Source of the DNA: Paracyclopina nana
Lineage: Eukaryota > Arthropoda > Copepoda > Cyclopoida > Cyclopettidae
DNA length: 64,000 nt
Direction: 5' to 3'
Assembly: GCA_019096065.1 (NCBI GenBank)
Contig: JAGUCH010000002.1
Span: forward strand, 632,501-696,500
Position numbers and translations under genes: made by a program. The notes under the pieces were generated by a model that worked only from the letters and a program-made list of their open reading frames with translations, was not told the DNA's origin and did not search any database. Positions 32,934 through 45,266 of this stretch are shown piece after piece (the stretch's first letter is position 1; the number at the start of each line of letters is the position of its first letter).

Positions 32934-34414
32934 TCATTGATCAACACTGTCATAGTACTGTAACGTTCTTGGTGGTATAGGTTGAACGGAGTTGATCTTT
33001 GCATCTTGGGATTTGATGGTGAAAACCAAAGTGCAAACCATGTGTGATCCGGCAATGGCTGCTCCAAGTATGGTTACAATTTGATTGGCACCATAGTCAT
33101 CATTTGGGTCGACAAACAGTAAGAACCATGAAGCCACAAGTATGAAGACAATACTTATTATGCTGAAAATGGTGGACTTGATGGGTACAGAGTCATTCAA
33201 GATGTTCCTAAGAAAGTACGGTACTTGAATATTGTATGGTATCAATATTACAATTGCATTACCTTGGTCTATTTAGGGACCTTTGAGGCTCAATGGTCCA
33301 AACTGCCACTTGAATGGGCGCTGTTCTGGATCGATCTCTGAGGAACTTGACCATGGCAATGTCATAAAAAATGGTGGACCAGAGTCCCAAAAAGTAGTGA
33401 TGGAACGAGTTTCAGCTTGGCTTGAAAGCTTGAAGCTAAAACCCAGCTTGAGCTACATAAGCAAAAAGCTTGGGATCGCTCGAACCAAATTTTGAAAAGC
33501 TTGAAAAAGCTTGAACCCAAAAAATGCAAAGCTTGAAAAAGCTTGACACCAAAAAATTTCAAAACTTTATCCATTTTTAATCAAAACAAAAAAGGGCGGA
33601 TTTTAAAATTAGCAAATACTTGAGGGAGTGAAGTACTTAATGAAAGTTAAAGCTAGTTCTATCATTATTTGCGCTTTTTGGGTAATTTTGTCAAATCTGG
33701 TGACTAATCGCCATTTTTTATGTCAAAATACTAAAAAAGTGAAAAGCTTGAAAAAAGCTTGAAATGTGAAATTTTGAGCTTGAAAAAGCTTGATTATAAT
33801 TTTCAAAAGCTTGGGATCGCTCGAACACATTTCTAAAAGCTTGAAGCTTGATCAAGCTGAAAATTTCCGGCTCGTTCCATCACTACCAAAAAGAGAAGAG
33901 CGAAGTTCATGTACCCAAAGAGGCCTTCGACTCCTCCATAACATAATGTTATGCCCTGAGTGATGCCAACCTTGAAAACGGCTGAACCAATGAAGATCGA
34001 CATTTGGTAAAGTATCATTACGCTTACAAAGATCCACAACTTGATTTGAAGCTTGAGATTGTCAAAGATTTCCCCTTGTGAGGCTTTGTACGCCATCTGA
34101 TATCGAACATATGACAACATGAATGTAATCAGTGTTGAACTTGTGTAAGACATTGTAAGTGGTAACAAAAATGTCGTGCATGATAAGGCTGTTCGTATTT
34201 CAAAGAGTAACACAAAAATGTATCCAATCGCAGTGCAAAGCAAGCAGAGTAGGGTAATGATTGTATCCGCTAGAAGGATTTGCTTGATGGTTGCATTCAA
34301 TTTAAGTTTATGATTTATGTACACAATGCACAAGATATTGGCAAGTATACCAATTGGCAATTCAAAGCTTAGAAGTGTTGTGAAAATTGCATTGTAAGTC
34401 TTGCTATAGGCCAT
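32934..34414 (-). pseudogene. Seven-helix receptor-like gene disrupted by a hAT-type insertion
   Basis: Exon 1 (34414-33263) and exon 2 (33207-32934) encode a paralogue of the gene at 35567-36568. The ORF is interrupted by the element at 33395-33885. Removing the element plus one 8-bp target copy leaves 653 + 274 = 927 nt, a continuous 308-aa frame. This nearly equals the 306 aa of the paralogue counted from its equivalent start. Helices 1-4 lie before the insertion, which falls at the start of helix 5; helices 5-7 follow. Shared landmarks are SYVRYQMA after helix 3, VPIKST before helix 6 and LVFTIKSQD at the end of helix 7. The allele in this assembly should give a truncated protein unless the element is spliced out or is polymorphic. 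Confidence 0.85.
33395..33885. mobile_element. hAT-type non-autonomous element in receptor coding exon
   Basis: The 491-bp insertion has terminal inverted repeats TAGTGATGGAACGAG / CTCGTTCCATCACTA. It is flanked on both sides by CCAAAAAG (33387-33394 and 33886-33893), a perfect 8-bp target-site duplication typical of hAT transposons. The interior is full of AGCTTGAAAAAGCTTGA words and encodes nothing. The perfect duplication suggests a recent insertion. Confidence 0.93.
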
Positions 34415-35566
34415 CTTTTCTATCAACTGTGTGGAGTTGCGGTCAAAAGGTATCCAAGGTAACTGAAGTTATCTCCTATTCTTTTTGTATGAGTCCCTTA
34501 CAGTAAGAGTAGAAAGCATATTTTAATGTCTATTTTCTAATATTTGCCCTTGAAAGGTACATATAATCTTATATTTGTTGTAATAGCTCACACACCTGGA
34601 TGGATGAAGAAGATTATGGCTGGAAAGTGTGTATTTGCTCAATTAAGTTCCAAATTTGCTGCAAAAAAAGATCTATTTGGACTACAAAAGTACAAAATAA
34701 AAGCTAGTTTCTTGCTGATTAATATTTGATCAGCTGAAGTCATGATACATTTTAAGTCATAGATTCAAGTTTTCAATTGGAAAGAGTAAAAAAAATAAAG
34801 AAAAAAGACTTCCACTGTCCCAATCATTAACATCAAGTGTGAAAGCAATGGCTGTCAAAGCAAGTCTAAGTTAACAAATGGCTTTAGTGCCATCTTAAAA
34901 AAGCTCCATCACACAGTGGGTCAAAAAGCCGATTTCACGCGCACTAGAAAATCCGCCAAATCGCCCGAATTCTAATTTAACCACCAATTTACAACTTCTA
35001 ATTGGGTTGACTTCTAGGCAATGAAAAGAGACAAAAATGGTTTGAATTGACAGATACATATTCAAATTTGACTTCAAAATCAAATTTTGCTTGAAGCAGT
35101 GTTAAACAAGAGAAATGGCAGAATAGACATTTTTGCCCCTTTTGGGCATCCATAACTTTTGATTGGAATCGAATTGAATTGTTCTTTTATGACTGAGAGG
35201 TCAATCAGACCCCATTTAATGATTATTTATCAAAATTGGCTGCGGAAATTTGCGGACTTGGGAGCCCTGAATGTTAGTTTTTAGTTTACGGCCCTATGAA
35301 AATTGACACCTACGATTTCGCGAGTTTTTTTCCCGTGCGCGTCCAGAAGGCATTTTGAGCCACTGTGCATCATAGTTTTCAATTTAGTGCTTTATAGACC
35401 TCTAAGTGGCCTCAATCAGGCCTAAATATACAGAGTTTTCATGAAGCAATGCTTCCATTTGAATAGCTGGATGAAAATTGGCCAATCTGCCATAATTTGC
35501 TGTGTCTATGATTGCCCCAAAATGGGCATTGCATCCAAGAAAAAATTATCAATGACAGTGTAGGAG
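34415..35566. other. Intergenic region between divergent receptor genes
   Basis: No coding exon is seen. CAGACCCCATTTAATGATT at about 35208 recurs at about 43546 in another intergenic region, hinting at an old dispersed repeat. Confidence 0.45.
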
Positions 35567-36568
35567 ATGATTGGTCCTATTGGCATGGTTACCTTCCAAA
35601 GGCAAAGCAAAGAAAGTTGTTCAGTTGTGCAAGAAGAGCGAAGAAAAATGGTAGCTATCTATTCACTGACTTATAAGGTGGTCATGGGATTGGAGATCCC
35701 ATTTGGCATAGTTGCCAATTTATGTTGGATTGGAATCATAATAAAGAAACTCAAATTGAGGTCTTGCATCAAACTAATCCTACTTGCCAATTCCTTCTTG
35801 GTTTTGATGTGCTTAATCATTAGCACAGTTGGATACCTACTTGTCTTGATTGGTCAAGCGAGGACTCAATTGGCTTGTACAACATTTTTGTACCCATTTG
35901 TTCTGGCATTCATCTCCTCTGCCATGATGACATCGGTCTTATCATATGTTCGATATCAAATGGCGTTCAAGGCCTCTCTTGGAGAAATATATGACAATGA
36001 CAAGCTTCAATTGAGGCTGGTGCTCTTCATTGCTGGTTTGATGTGCTATCAAATCTTGAGCTTTTCAGTCTCAGCATTTACTCCATTTTCCCCTTCAGCT
36101 GCTGTTGCATTATGTTCTGGAATTTCTGCAGACCCATCAGGAGTTCCCAACTTCTTGATGCTCCAATGTGGTTCTTTGGTCACCTTTTACTATGACTGGT
36201 GCATGTTTAAGTTCCTGGCTCATCGTGACAGAGTTGCACCCCTTCAAATGGTGGCCTGGACCACTGAGCCACCAAGGAGATCCTCACCACCATCCAGACC
36301 CATAAGTCATTCTGTGCCAGTAAAATCCACCTTGATGACTACAGTGCTAGTCATATTCCAATTGGTTACATCTGGCATCCTCATCAAACTGGATGCTAAC
36401 AATGAGCTTGGAATCAATCAGATGGCTGTTTTCTTTGGTACAGCTCTTTCTGGACTTCTCATGGTTGGCACTCTGGTTTTCACCATTAAATCTCAAGACA
36501 AGACTAAGGCCACAGTTGTTGCCTTACCACCTAGAGGTTTACAGTATCATGACACTACTACAAATTGA
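35567..36568 (+). CDS. Orphan seven-helix receptor-like membrane protein
   Basis: This is an uninterrupted frame of 333 aa from ATG 35567, or 306 aa from ATG 35648, the start equivalent to that of the disrupted paralogue. Seven hydrophobic segments are visible. Helix 1 carries GIVANLCWIG, echoing the class A GN motif. A cysteine precedes helix 3 (LACTTFLYP), helix 3 ends SYVRYQMAFKAS (where class A receptors have DRY), and helix 7 ends LVFTIKSQ. It resembles a rhodopsin-like GPCR in outline but lacks DRY, CWxP and NPxxY, so ligand and family stay open. An alternative is a non-GPCR multipass family. The tail PPRGLQYHD is also found in the paralogue as PPRTLQYYD. Confidence 0.75.
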   Translation: MIGPIGMVTFQRQSKESCSVVQEERRKMVAIYSLTYKVVMGLEIPFGIVANLCWIGIIIKKLKLRSCIKLILLANSFLVLMCLIISTVGYLLVLIGQARTQLACTTFLYPFVLAFISSAMMTSVLSYVRYQMAFKASLGEIYDNDKLQLRLVLFIAGLMCYQILSFSVSAFTPFSPSAAVALCSGISADPSGVPNFLMLQCGSLVTFYYDWCMFKFLAHRDRVAPLQMVAWTTEPPRRSSPPSRPISHSVPVKSTLMTTVLVIFQLVTSGILIKLDANNELGINQMAVFFGTALSGLLMVGTLVFTIKSQDKTKATVVALPPRGLQYHDTTTN

Positions 36569-36782
36569 TTGAAAGGGTTCTTTTTTTTAATTTAAAGACA
36601 TTTCTTCATTGGATCTTTTTGGCCGTTTTGACAATTGGTCCAATACTCTACTGTCTGTATCAGATAGGATTCAGTTTCCAAAACTGGTTATTAAGTGGAA
36701 ACAACAACAGTTATGTTTATTAAGTCTTGTTTGATTGCTAATAAATGAACACAGAGAAAACCAAAGTATGAGATCACTTTTA

Positions 36783-38392
36783 TTACACTAAGTAGGTGCC
36801 ATCCTCTTCTTCTTGCCTTGACATCCTGGAGCTTGAGTAGGGAGGTGGTGGAGGTCTTGGCAGGACCTCATAAGTTGACCTGTTGATAGAAGCTCTATCT
36901 AATAATGCCATGGATCCCCTTGGTGATTGGTAAGGATCATTGCCTGCCATCCAAGCAGGAGGTGGGGGTTGCCCAGGCACAAAAGGTTCTGAGGTGAGAG
37001 GTGCAGGGGTTTGCAGCATTGGTGTTACATCTCTTGACTGGGCTAGCCTTCTCAAAGTTTCAGTCTGCTTCATCACACTGGAAGCTCTTCTGGCTCTGGC
37101 AGGATCCATGGTAGCCAGTGTTGAAGTTGAGTCATTGATAGGTTTTCTTTCTTTTTCCTCAACAGAGTTGCAACAAGTGAAACAGTCCTGTAAGAATGGA
37201 ATTATAAAAGATCTTTGATAGGGTTTTTCCAGTTTACCTTTACAACCAAGAATAGGGACTCAGTGAAGGCTTGCCATTCTTCTTCGGGCTCTCCTTTTCT
37301 TTTGGTACATAACAGAGCAAAAAGGACAATAGCAGACAGTAGAAAAATGACTCCAGCTGGAATGGCACTGGCCAAAAATTCACTTGTCACAGGTCTCCTG
37401 GGTACCAGAGACCTCTTTGGCAGTGGCCGGAATGGGAGGTTGTCCAAAATTGGCAGGTCTCCTCCTTTCTTTGGTAGACTGATAGATGTTGTTGATTCCA
37501 TGTCTTCTTGTTGCTGTATCAATCTAAAGGCACACCAATCAATGGCAAATCCTTTGTCTCTGAAATATCTCTCCACTGAAGTCCTCTTGAAGTTTCTGGG
37601 ACAACTGGGAAAGTTCCTCAAGGGAAATGTCTCCCTGTCTAAAGACAATAAGGCTTTGCTGAAATTGGCTTGACTTCCCAGCTGAAAAATGTCATCATTA
37701 TTTGTTGTCTAATTTTTTCATCTCTAAAATTACCTGGAGAACCACACCATCCTTTTCAGTAGGCTTCACTGGCCTCCTGTAGCCTACTTCAAGGCTGGAT
37801 GCAATCATGGTTAAATGTAGGTCCAGTTCAGACTCTGGCCACAGCCTATCCTTGAACAGATCCTTAAGTCCTTTGATTCGGTGAGCATCAAAGATGTCCT
37901 CAATGTTGAGGTTGTCAATTTTTAACTTGACTATGTGGAGTGGTGATTCTCCTGTATTGGTTGTCACATTAAGGGTCAATTTGAGTAAGCCTGTCTCAAA
38001 TGTCTCCATGTTTGTAGATACCACATCCAATTCCACCAATTCATCAGTCTTGGGTGGCACACCATAAATGAAGCCTGTGGAAGTAAATATGATGAATTAA
38101 TCTTTTCAGCTTTGTCTTGCTTACCAGCTGAATGCCTTTGGCTGTATTTGTATTTAATCCATTCTGGCATGTCTGGAAGTCCCCTTAAAGTGGGGAAATA
38201 GCTGTAAGTGAACCTTGTGACCCCACCATAGTCTCCATTCTCCCATTGAAACATGGAAGGATTAAAGGCAAATCTGAACACTCTGTGGGCATGCACAAAG
38301 ACCACTTTTTGATGATTGCTTTCACAATTTGTCGAGACTGCGAACAAGAGTAGCAGTGTAATGGACTGTATTGCCATCATGACCATCATCAT
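36783..38392 (-). CDS. Alpha/epsilon-sarcoglycan homologue
   Basis: This is a single-pass subunit of the sarcoglycan complex, which steadies dystrophin-dystroglycan at the muscle membrane. Exons are 38392-38125, 38074-37734, 37681-37238 and 37187-36783 (1458 nt, 485 aa). A signal peptide covers about residues 1-24. The extracellular cadherin-like part includes FVHAHRVFRFAF, PDMPEWIKY, FIYGVPPKTDELVELDVV and, near the membrane, SCPRNF and IDWCAFRL; its cysteines match the family's disulfide pair. The transmembrane helix is at about 305-327. The cytosolic tail has TLRRLAQSRDVTPMLQTP, the segment conserved in vertebrate SGCA/SGCE, and a Pro-rich PPPPPYSSS end. The first ATG of an ATG triplet at 38392-38384 was taken as start. 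Confidence 0.92.
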
Positions 38393-39963
38393 CAGTTCCA
38401 AGCTGGGGCCAAACTAATGCAGCTCTTCTGCTCTCTTTTTGGTGATAATGGGCTTTCTCTCTGGCACTATGGAATTTGCCCTCTCACCACACAAGTCCCA
38501 TCATTATTGGAATACCCTCAACCTAATCATCGATGAGCCCTGAAAGATCTGAACACATCTGAATTCATCATGCATTGCAAAGTTTTGCACCTCTTAAGCT
38601 TGCAGATTTGCAGAAAGATAAGTGACTTTCATAGGGTCATTTATTACACCCAGAGCAATGTATTTCCCTTGGGGCTTTAGTGCTATCACAAGAAAGCAGC
38701 AATAGAAATAGGGTTGTCAATATTGGGGAGGGTCATTTTTCTGCAAAAGCAGCAGTATTTGAAAGGGAAAATGATTGAAATGAAATATGGGAAAGTTGTC
38801 AGCCTCCTTCTTCTTTCTCTCCAAGGAAAAGGCAAAGTTTTGCCCTGAAAAACAGGTGAGATGATGCATGCTTTCTAAACTGCTGTTCAAGCAAAAATAA
38901 AAAAAAGATTGAGCAAAATATGGGATATGACCAAGCTTTGAAGTATCATCTAAATCAGCAAAGCTAATACTATGTGTCCACTTTTGCTCTGCTAAAAAAT
39001 ATATGGAAAGGCTTTTGGAAAGCTTTTTATGATGATGTTGGTCCTCATTAGTATTCAAAGTGTCACTTTTGGTATATTACCATCTGTAGTCGATTCTCCC
39101 CTGAAGTTTGCCTTCTCCTCCTTTGCTGCATTTTTGAACACTCTTAACATGGCCTACATGCTTTTGCACTGATCTGAGAGATTTATCAAGTGTTTGGAAA
39201 TCCTGAGCTGATGATGTTTAGTGTTCAGCTGCTTTGCTTTACTTTGCAGCAGCAAATCTGGCAAGTTGAAATGTTGCTCTCTTTGACAGAATTCACACTC
39301 AACTTAGAGAGTCTGCCTTTAAAAGAAAGCCTGACTGATGAGCTGAATTTAGCCCAAAAAAGGGAAATATGCAGTTATGATGTGGAATACACAATGGGAA
39401 AAGCAGTGTGTCTAGTTTCTTTGGTGTCAAATTGCAAGCATTCACTGTAGTCATGGGCCAAAAATACCTCAAAGGGTTAATTGCTTTCAGTATCTTTTTT
39501 ATGCATTGCTATTGAGGACATGCACACACAACAAGACATCTTTCCAGCAGTGTGAACTCATAAAATGTGGCCTAAGCTTTCTCATCTCATCAGTCTTGTT
39601 CACTTTCTTTATTATATTTATTCTGAATTTATTTCAGAATTAAAAAAAGTCACATGGCATTTTTATTTCAAAAATGGAAGTTGTGGAAAGCTTGTCAGTT
39701 TTTTAGAATTCCATAATTTTTGACCATTCAAAAACAAATCTATAATTTACGTATTAAATATAATTGAGTCATTTACATTGCTGTTTCTTTTTCAAGCATT
39801 GAAAAACTTTCTACTTAAGAAATAAATCTTCATTTCACTAGTATCATACAGTGAGGTTTTGTGAGCTGATAGCAATTCTTCCCCTACTTAAAGTACTCAA
39901 AAAGTGGGCTCTTATTTTATTGAAGAGAAGTAAAATGTCTGGTTTATAAAATCACAATTATTG
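38393..39963. other. Intergenic region
   Basis: AT-rich sequence with no recognisable exon, RNA gene or repeat. Confidence 0.5.
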
Positions 39964-41481
39964 TCATGCATTTCCAATCAGGCTCATTATTGAATCATTG
40001 AACCTAGAAATGACTCCAAATGTCACTTTTCCTCTTGCCTGGCTTGCTAAAGGCTTTATGGAACATAGTAAGTCACTTAACTCAACACATAAAAAGACAA
40101 AAATCAACTTGGCTTCATTACTATCCATTGCGTATTGACCAGTAATGATACCATCACCCATTTTGACTGAGATGGGAATTTCCAGGCTATTGATTGGGAA
40201 TCTAGGCCCTATTTTAAATGGCTTGCCAATGCCATACATGATTTCAGACTCTAATCCTTGGTTTATCACAATCAAAGACTTTTTTCCACTCATGTGAGTC
40301 AAAACTTGGCATGTTGGCCTGCAATGGCTTCATTGACAATTTTTATTAAAGCAAGAAACACCTTGTTCACCTTGTTCACCTTGATCTTTTCTTGTTTAGT
40401 GAAGGCATTTGAATCCAAGCATTTGTTGAAAAATCATGCAGATAAACAATATCAAGGGCTTTAGTGCCCCAAACTCCTCCAGCCAAAATAGCATTATAAT
40501 TATCTACCATTACACCACAAGGAAGTGTAAAATATTCTCCATTTTGAATTTCAACCAGTGCTGGTCCATCAAGGAGTGTTTTCCTATCTGTGATTTTTGT
40601 GGTCATGTAATCATTAATACTGCTTCCCCAGCCACCAACTAACCAATGGTGTGTAGCGTTCATTTGAATAGATGTCGTCCAAGATCTCCTGAAAAAGATC
40701 TTTTTGAAATTCTTTGGAGCAGATCAAACTAAACTAACCCTATGGAATGGTTGTAAGCCCCCTCAGACAGTTTGTTTGTCATGTCACAACACAATCCTGA
40801 ATTGACTTGGTTATTCTTTTCCCAGGGTGATCCTCTGCATAATACCATTGATGGAATGTCATCCATCCAAACCAAAGGAGTGCTGCCATTGAGCTCAAAG
40901 GTTGAGCTCCAAATTGAAGTTGAGGGCAAAAATGAAAACAACTCAGTATCCAGTCCTAAGTCAATAACTTGATACTCAAGTGGGTCAGTGGATACAAGCA
41001 GCAGGTAGTCTAGAATATTTTTGGAACATATTGACCCAGTGCATAACACTTTCTTTGGTATGGCAAGTTTTTTTTAAGCTTACAAGTTGTTATAACTGTT
41101 GTAGTTGTTGAAATCGTTGTAGATGTTGTCATTGCTGTTGTGGTTGGCTTGTGGCAAATGCATTCCTTGCAAGCAACCTTACTCAAAGGAGAAGCTATAC
41201 AGCAGTCACCTCCATCATAACCACATTTCTCATTATTTTCAGAATCATCACATATAGAATTTCCTATGATTTTTATGATACAGCTGTCAACCTAATAAAT
41301 ATGTAAGAGTTAACAACATATATTGATCATTCTGCCATCGTACTTTAAAAGCAAGTTGCTCTATCGGTATTTCCTTCTTCAATAGGATGAATATAGTTCC
41401 TATGACTATCACAATTGATAATGGTAAAAATAAGGCCCATAATAATGATTTCCAAACTTTACAATTGCAAGAAATCCTCAT
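39964..41481 (-). CDS. Type II membrane protein with LNR module and Kelch-like repeats
   Basis: Exons are 41481-41344, 41291-41084, 41009-40739, 40688-40380 and 40318-39964 (1281 nt, 426 aa). The N-terminus has a basic tail and a signal anchor at about residues 12-34. Exon 2 holds a Lin-12/Notch repeat (CDDSENNEKCGYDGGDCC) with a trailing CKECICH and a Thr-rich linker. The remaining exons contain Kelch-like blades, for example HHWLVGGWG and NAILAGGVWG with following Trp and Tyr positions. Intron 2 is the least certain; the acceptor at 41010 was chosen because it keeps frame and gives a normal 74-nt intron. The same LNR plus C-x2-C-x-C module appears in the gene at 62554. It may be a cell-surface adhesion or recognition protein, by inference. 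Confidence 0.75.
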
Positions 41482-41865
41482 TACCTCCCAAACTTAAGGA
41501 GAACTGATATGAGTTTACCTGGAATTGATTTAAACTGACAGAATGTGAATGCCAAGACATAATGTGAAGAAAACTAACTGTTTTATTAGGGAAAGCTACT
41601 AGAATTGCCAACTCAAGCAGGCAATTAAACTTATCAAAATAAATAAAAATATGAGTGAAAATGCATGCTAATTTAAATAGCTGACAATCGACTAAGTTGA
41701 TGAAAAGCTCATATACTCAGATACTAATCTAGGCCAAGTTTACCTGTTTATTGCTTGTTTTTCAGGCTGCTAATTGTTTAATTTGCTTATTTGCTTGTTG
41801 ATAAGTTGCACTAATAAAAGCATTTGACCCTGATGTGTCTATCAATTTGGCTAGTTTCATTTTAG

Positions 41866-42970
41866 ATGTTCTCAATGAAGGTTTTGCTGCTGGCCCTTCT
41901 TGCTCTCCAGTCAGCTTTTGCTGGTAATATGTGTATTTATCATTCCATTGTAGCATGAAGCATAATTTTTGTTGTTGTAGCAAAGCGCTTTGGACCGGTC
42001 CCTGCTTTGAACAAAGGGATAGGTGGTAGAATTGTTGGAGGGCAAGATGCAGATCCTGGTGAATACCCTTGGCAGGTGTCATGGAGGGGTTCTGCTGGCA
42101 GTGGATCATACCATTCGTAAGTGTCATGCATTGGCTCTAGAAACCTAGGATTTGTCTAAAAATATCTTATCATTGATAACCAGATGTGGTGGATCCATAT
42201 TAAATGAAAACTGGGTTCTCTCTGCTGGTCATTGTTGTGATGGTCTCAGTGATAATGGTGAGCTGCTTGCTGGAGTCATTGACAGATACGATGATGAAAA
42301 TGGCCAACTGAGATCATTTGTATCCATTATCCATCCAAACTACAACAGCTTGAATGTCAACAATGACTTGTGTTTGTTGCAAGTAAGTTAGACTTTATTT
42401 TAGCTCCAAATGCAGTCATCCAATCATCAATTTTAGGTTGATGAGCCATTTGATTTTTCTAATGGAACCATTGGACCAATTGCTTTGAATCCCAATGAAA
42501 ATTGGGAGAGTGGCACAAAGTTCACTGTTACTGGTTGGGGCAGTACTTCTGTTAGTATAAGTGTCATTATACTATGATTTATTTATTTATGAATTATTTT
42601 TTTAAGGAGGGTGGAAGCCTTCCTTTGACCTTGCAAGAAGTGGAAATCCCATATGTTGGAGCTCTTATTTGTAAGGCTGAATACTTCCCTCTGTCAATAA
42701 CTGCTGGTATGATTTGTGCTGGAGAATCTGGCAAAGACTCTTGCCAAGGAGACAGTGGTGGACCCATGGTCCATTTTGATGAGGATGGAAAACCTGTAAG
42801 AACTATTGTTTTGACGAATTCAATGACTTTCCAACATAACCTTTTATTTACAGTCTTTGGTTGGAGTTGTAAGTTGGGGAATTGGATGTGCCAGACCAAG
42901 AAAACCTGGAGTTTATGCCAGAGTTGCTCACTATATTGACTGGATTGAAGAAACAATGAGTTTCTATTGA
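41866..42970 (+). CDS. Trypsin-like serine protease 1 (S1 family)
   Basis: This secreted zymogen has exons 41866-41923, 41981-42116, 42184-42382, 42437-42550, 42607-42795 and 42854-42970 (813 nt, 270 aa). The signal peptide is about residues 1-19 and the short propeptide ends GGR|IVGG at 36/37. The catalytic triad is visible: His in SAGHCC, Asp in NNDLCLL, Ser in [10 protein letters not shown]. The Asp at the start of that last motif (position 189 in chymotrypsin numbering) predicts cleavage after Lys or Arg. It probably digests food or processes extracellular proteins. AATAAA lies at 42994-42999. The paralogue at 43964 lacks the intron between exons 2 and 3. Confidence 0.95.
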
Positions 42971-43906
42971 TACTGACTGCTATTTATTTTCTGAATAAAC
43001 ATTTACTATGTACTTAAATTAGGAACATAAAACTGTAATTTTGAGTCATTTTATGTTGCAAGCTCAGCTCAACGCCTCATTCAGCAAAAAACTTGCTGGG
43101 GCTCCATCAGTTGTTGCCTTCATCTTTTTCTTAAATGAAATTATTGTGTCATCAAGAACATGGCTATAAAACAAACCAGAAACCCCATTTTTAATGTTTT
43201 ATTGCACATAAGCACTTCTTTGTTTGAGCTGTATCAAATGAAAGGGACCATATTTCCTATGATATTGAATTGAACTGGTGATTTCAAAAGCCATTTTCAA
43301 ACAATAGAGAAATTCCACCAAATTCTCATTTCAGCTTCTTTTTTTATTTTTGAGAACTTCTTAGCCATGAAAAAAGCTCAAATTAGTGAGAATTGATAGA
43401 AACAGGTTAAAATTCATCTTCAAAATGAAAATTTGTCTGAAACATGATGGAACACAGTAGAATTGCCAAATTTGCCTACTTTCAGGATTCCATAATTTTT
43501 TTTTTTACATTAATGACATTTAGCTACTATGGCTTAGATGGTAATCAGACCCCATTTAATGATTGCACCACTGTGCACCATTTGATGACTGACTTTTGAT
43601 TGTTCACCTATTTGTGTAAGTACGTAAGTCAGGGATTAGTTACATGCATTTGCAGAACTTGAGTGTAAATAAGGGATTGGCCTTGTTTCTATGATTGCAA
43701 TGACTGTTTATCAGGGAAATATGAGGCTACTAATGACATTTGTTTAGTAGCTCCCATAATCTAGATGTTGCATTACGTCAAAAAGCTATGTATGACTTAT
43801 GAACTTGCATCATAGAGATGCTCATTTCCTAGAACTTCATTCATACACTACACCCTCATAATTGAAAATACGTCAAGCAATGTTTTATCAGGATTTTGAC
43901 CACCCC
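42971..43906. other. Intergenic region between trypsin genes
   Basis: 3' flank of trypsin 1 and upstream region of trypsin 2. It shares the word CAGACCCCATTTAATGATT with about 35208. No exon is seen. Confidence 0.45.
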
Positions 43907-43940
43907 TATAAAAGGTCTCTTCAGTTTTGGATTCTTCAGT
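43907..43940 (+). promoter_or_regulatory. Core promoter of trypsin 2 (TATA box and TCAGT initiator)
   Basis: TATAAAAG is at 43907-43914 and an arthropod-type initiator TCAGT at 43936-43940. The initiator A falls 31 bp after the first T of the TATA box, leaving a short 25-nt leader to ATG 43964. Confidence 0.75.
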
Positions 43941-43963
43941 CAAAGGAAAAACTTTGAACAAAA

Positions 43964-44997
<1,034 letters not shown>

Positions 44998-45266
44998 CTT
45001 GTCCTCTAGAAAAATTAGCTCAATAATAAATTCTCATTTGAAATAATGACAGTTTAAACTCAAGTTCTTGAACCATTACTGTAATGAGTTGAAAAGGTTT
45101 GCATGCACAAATTTAATTAATTCAGTGGTAATTATTATTGAGTGTCTAGTTGTGATGATACTCGAACTGTTCATTAGCTGCCATATGTTCAGTAAATAGC
45201 TTCAAAGAAAAAACACTTGTGTAGCTTTTGGCTTCAATCATATCAGTAATCAGTGTTCAATGAGAG

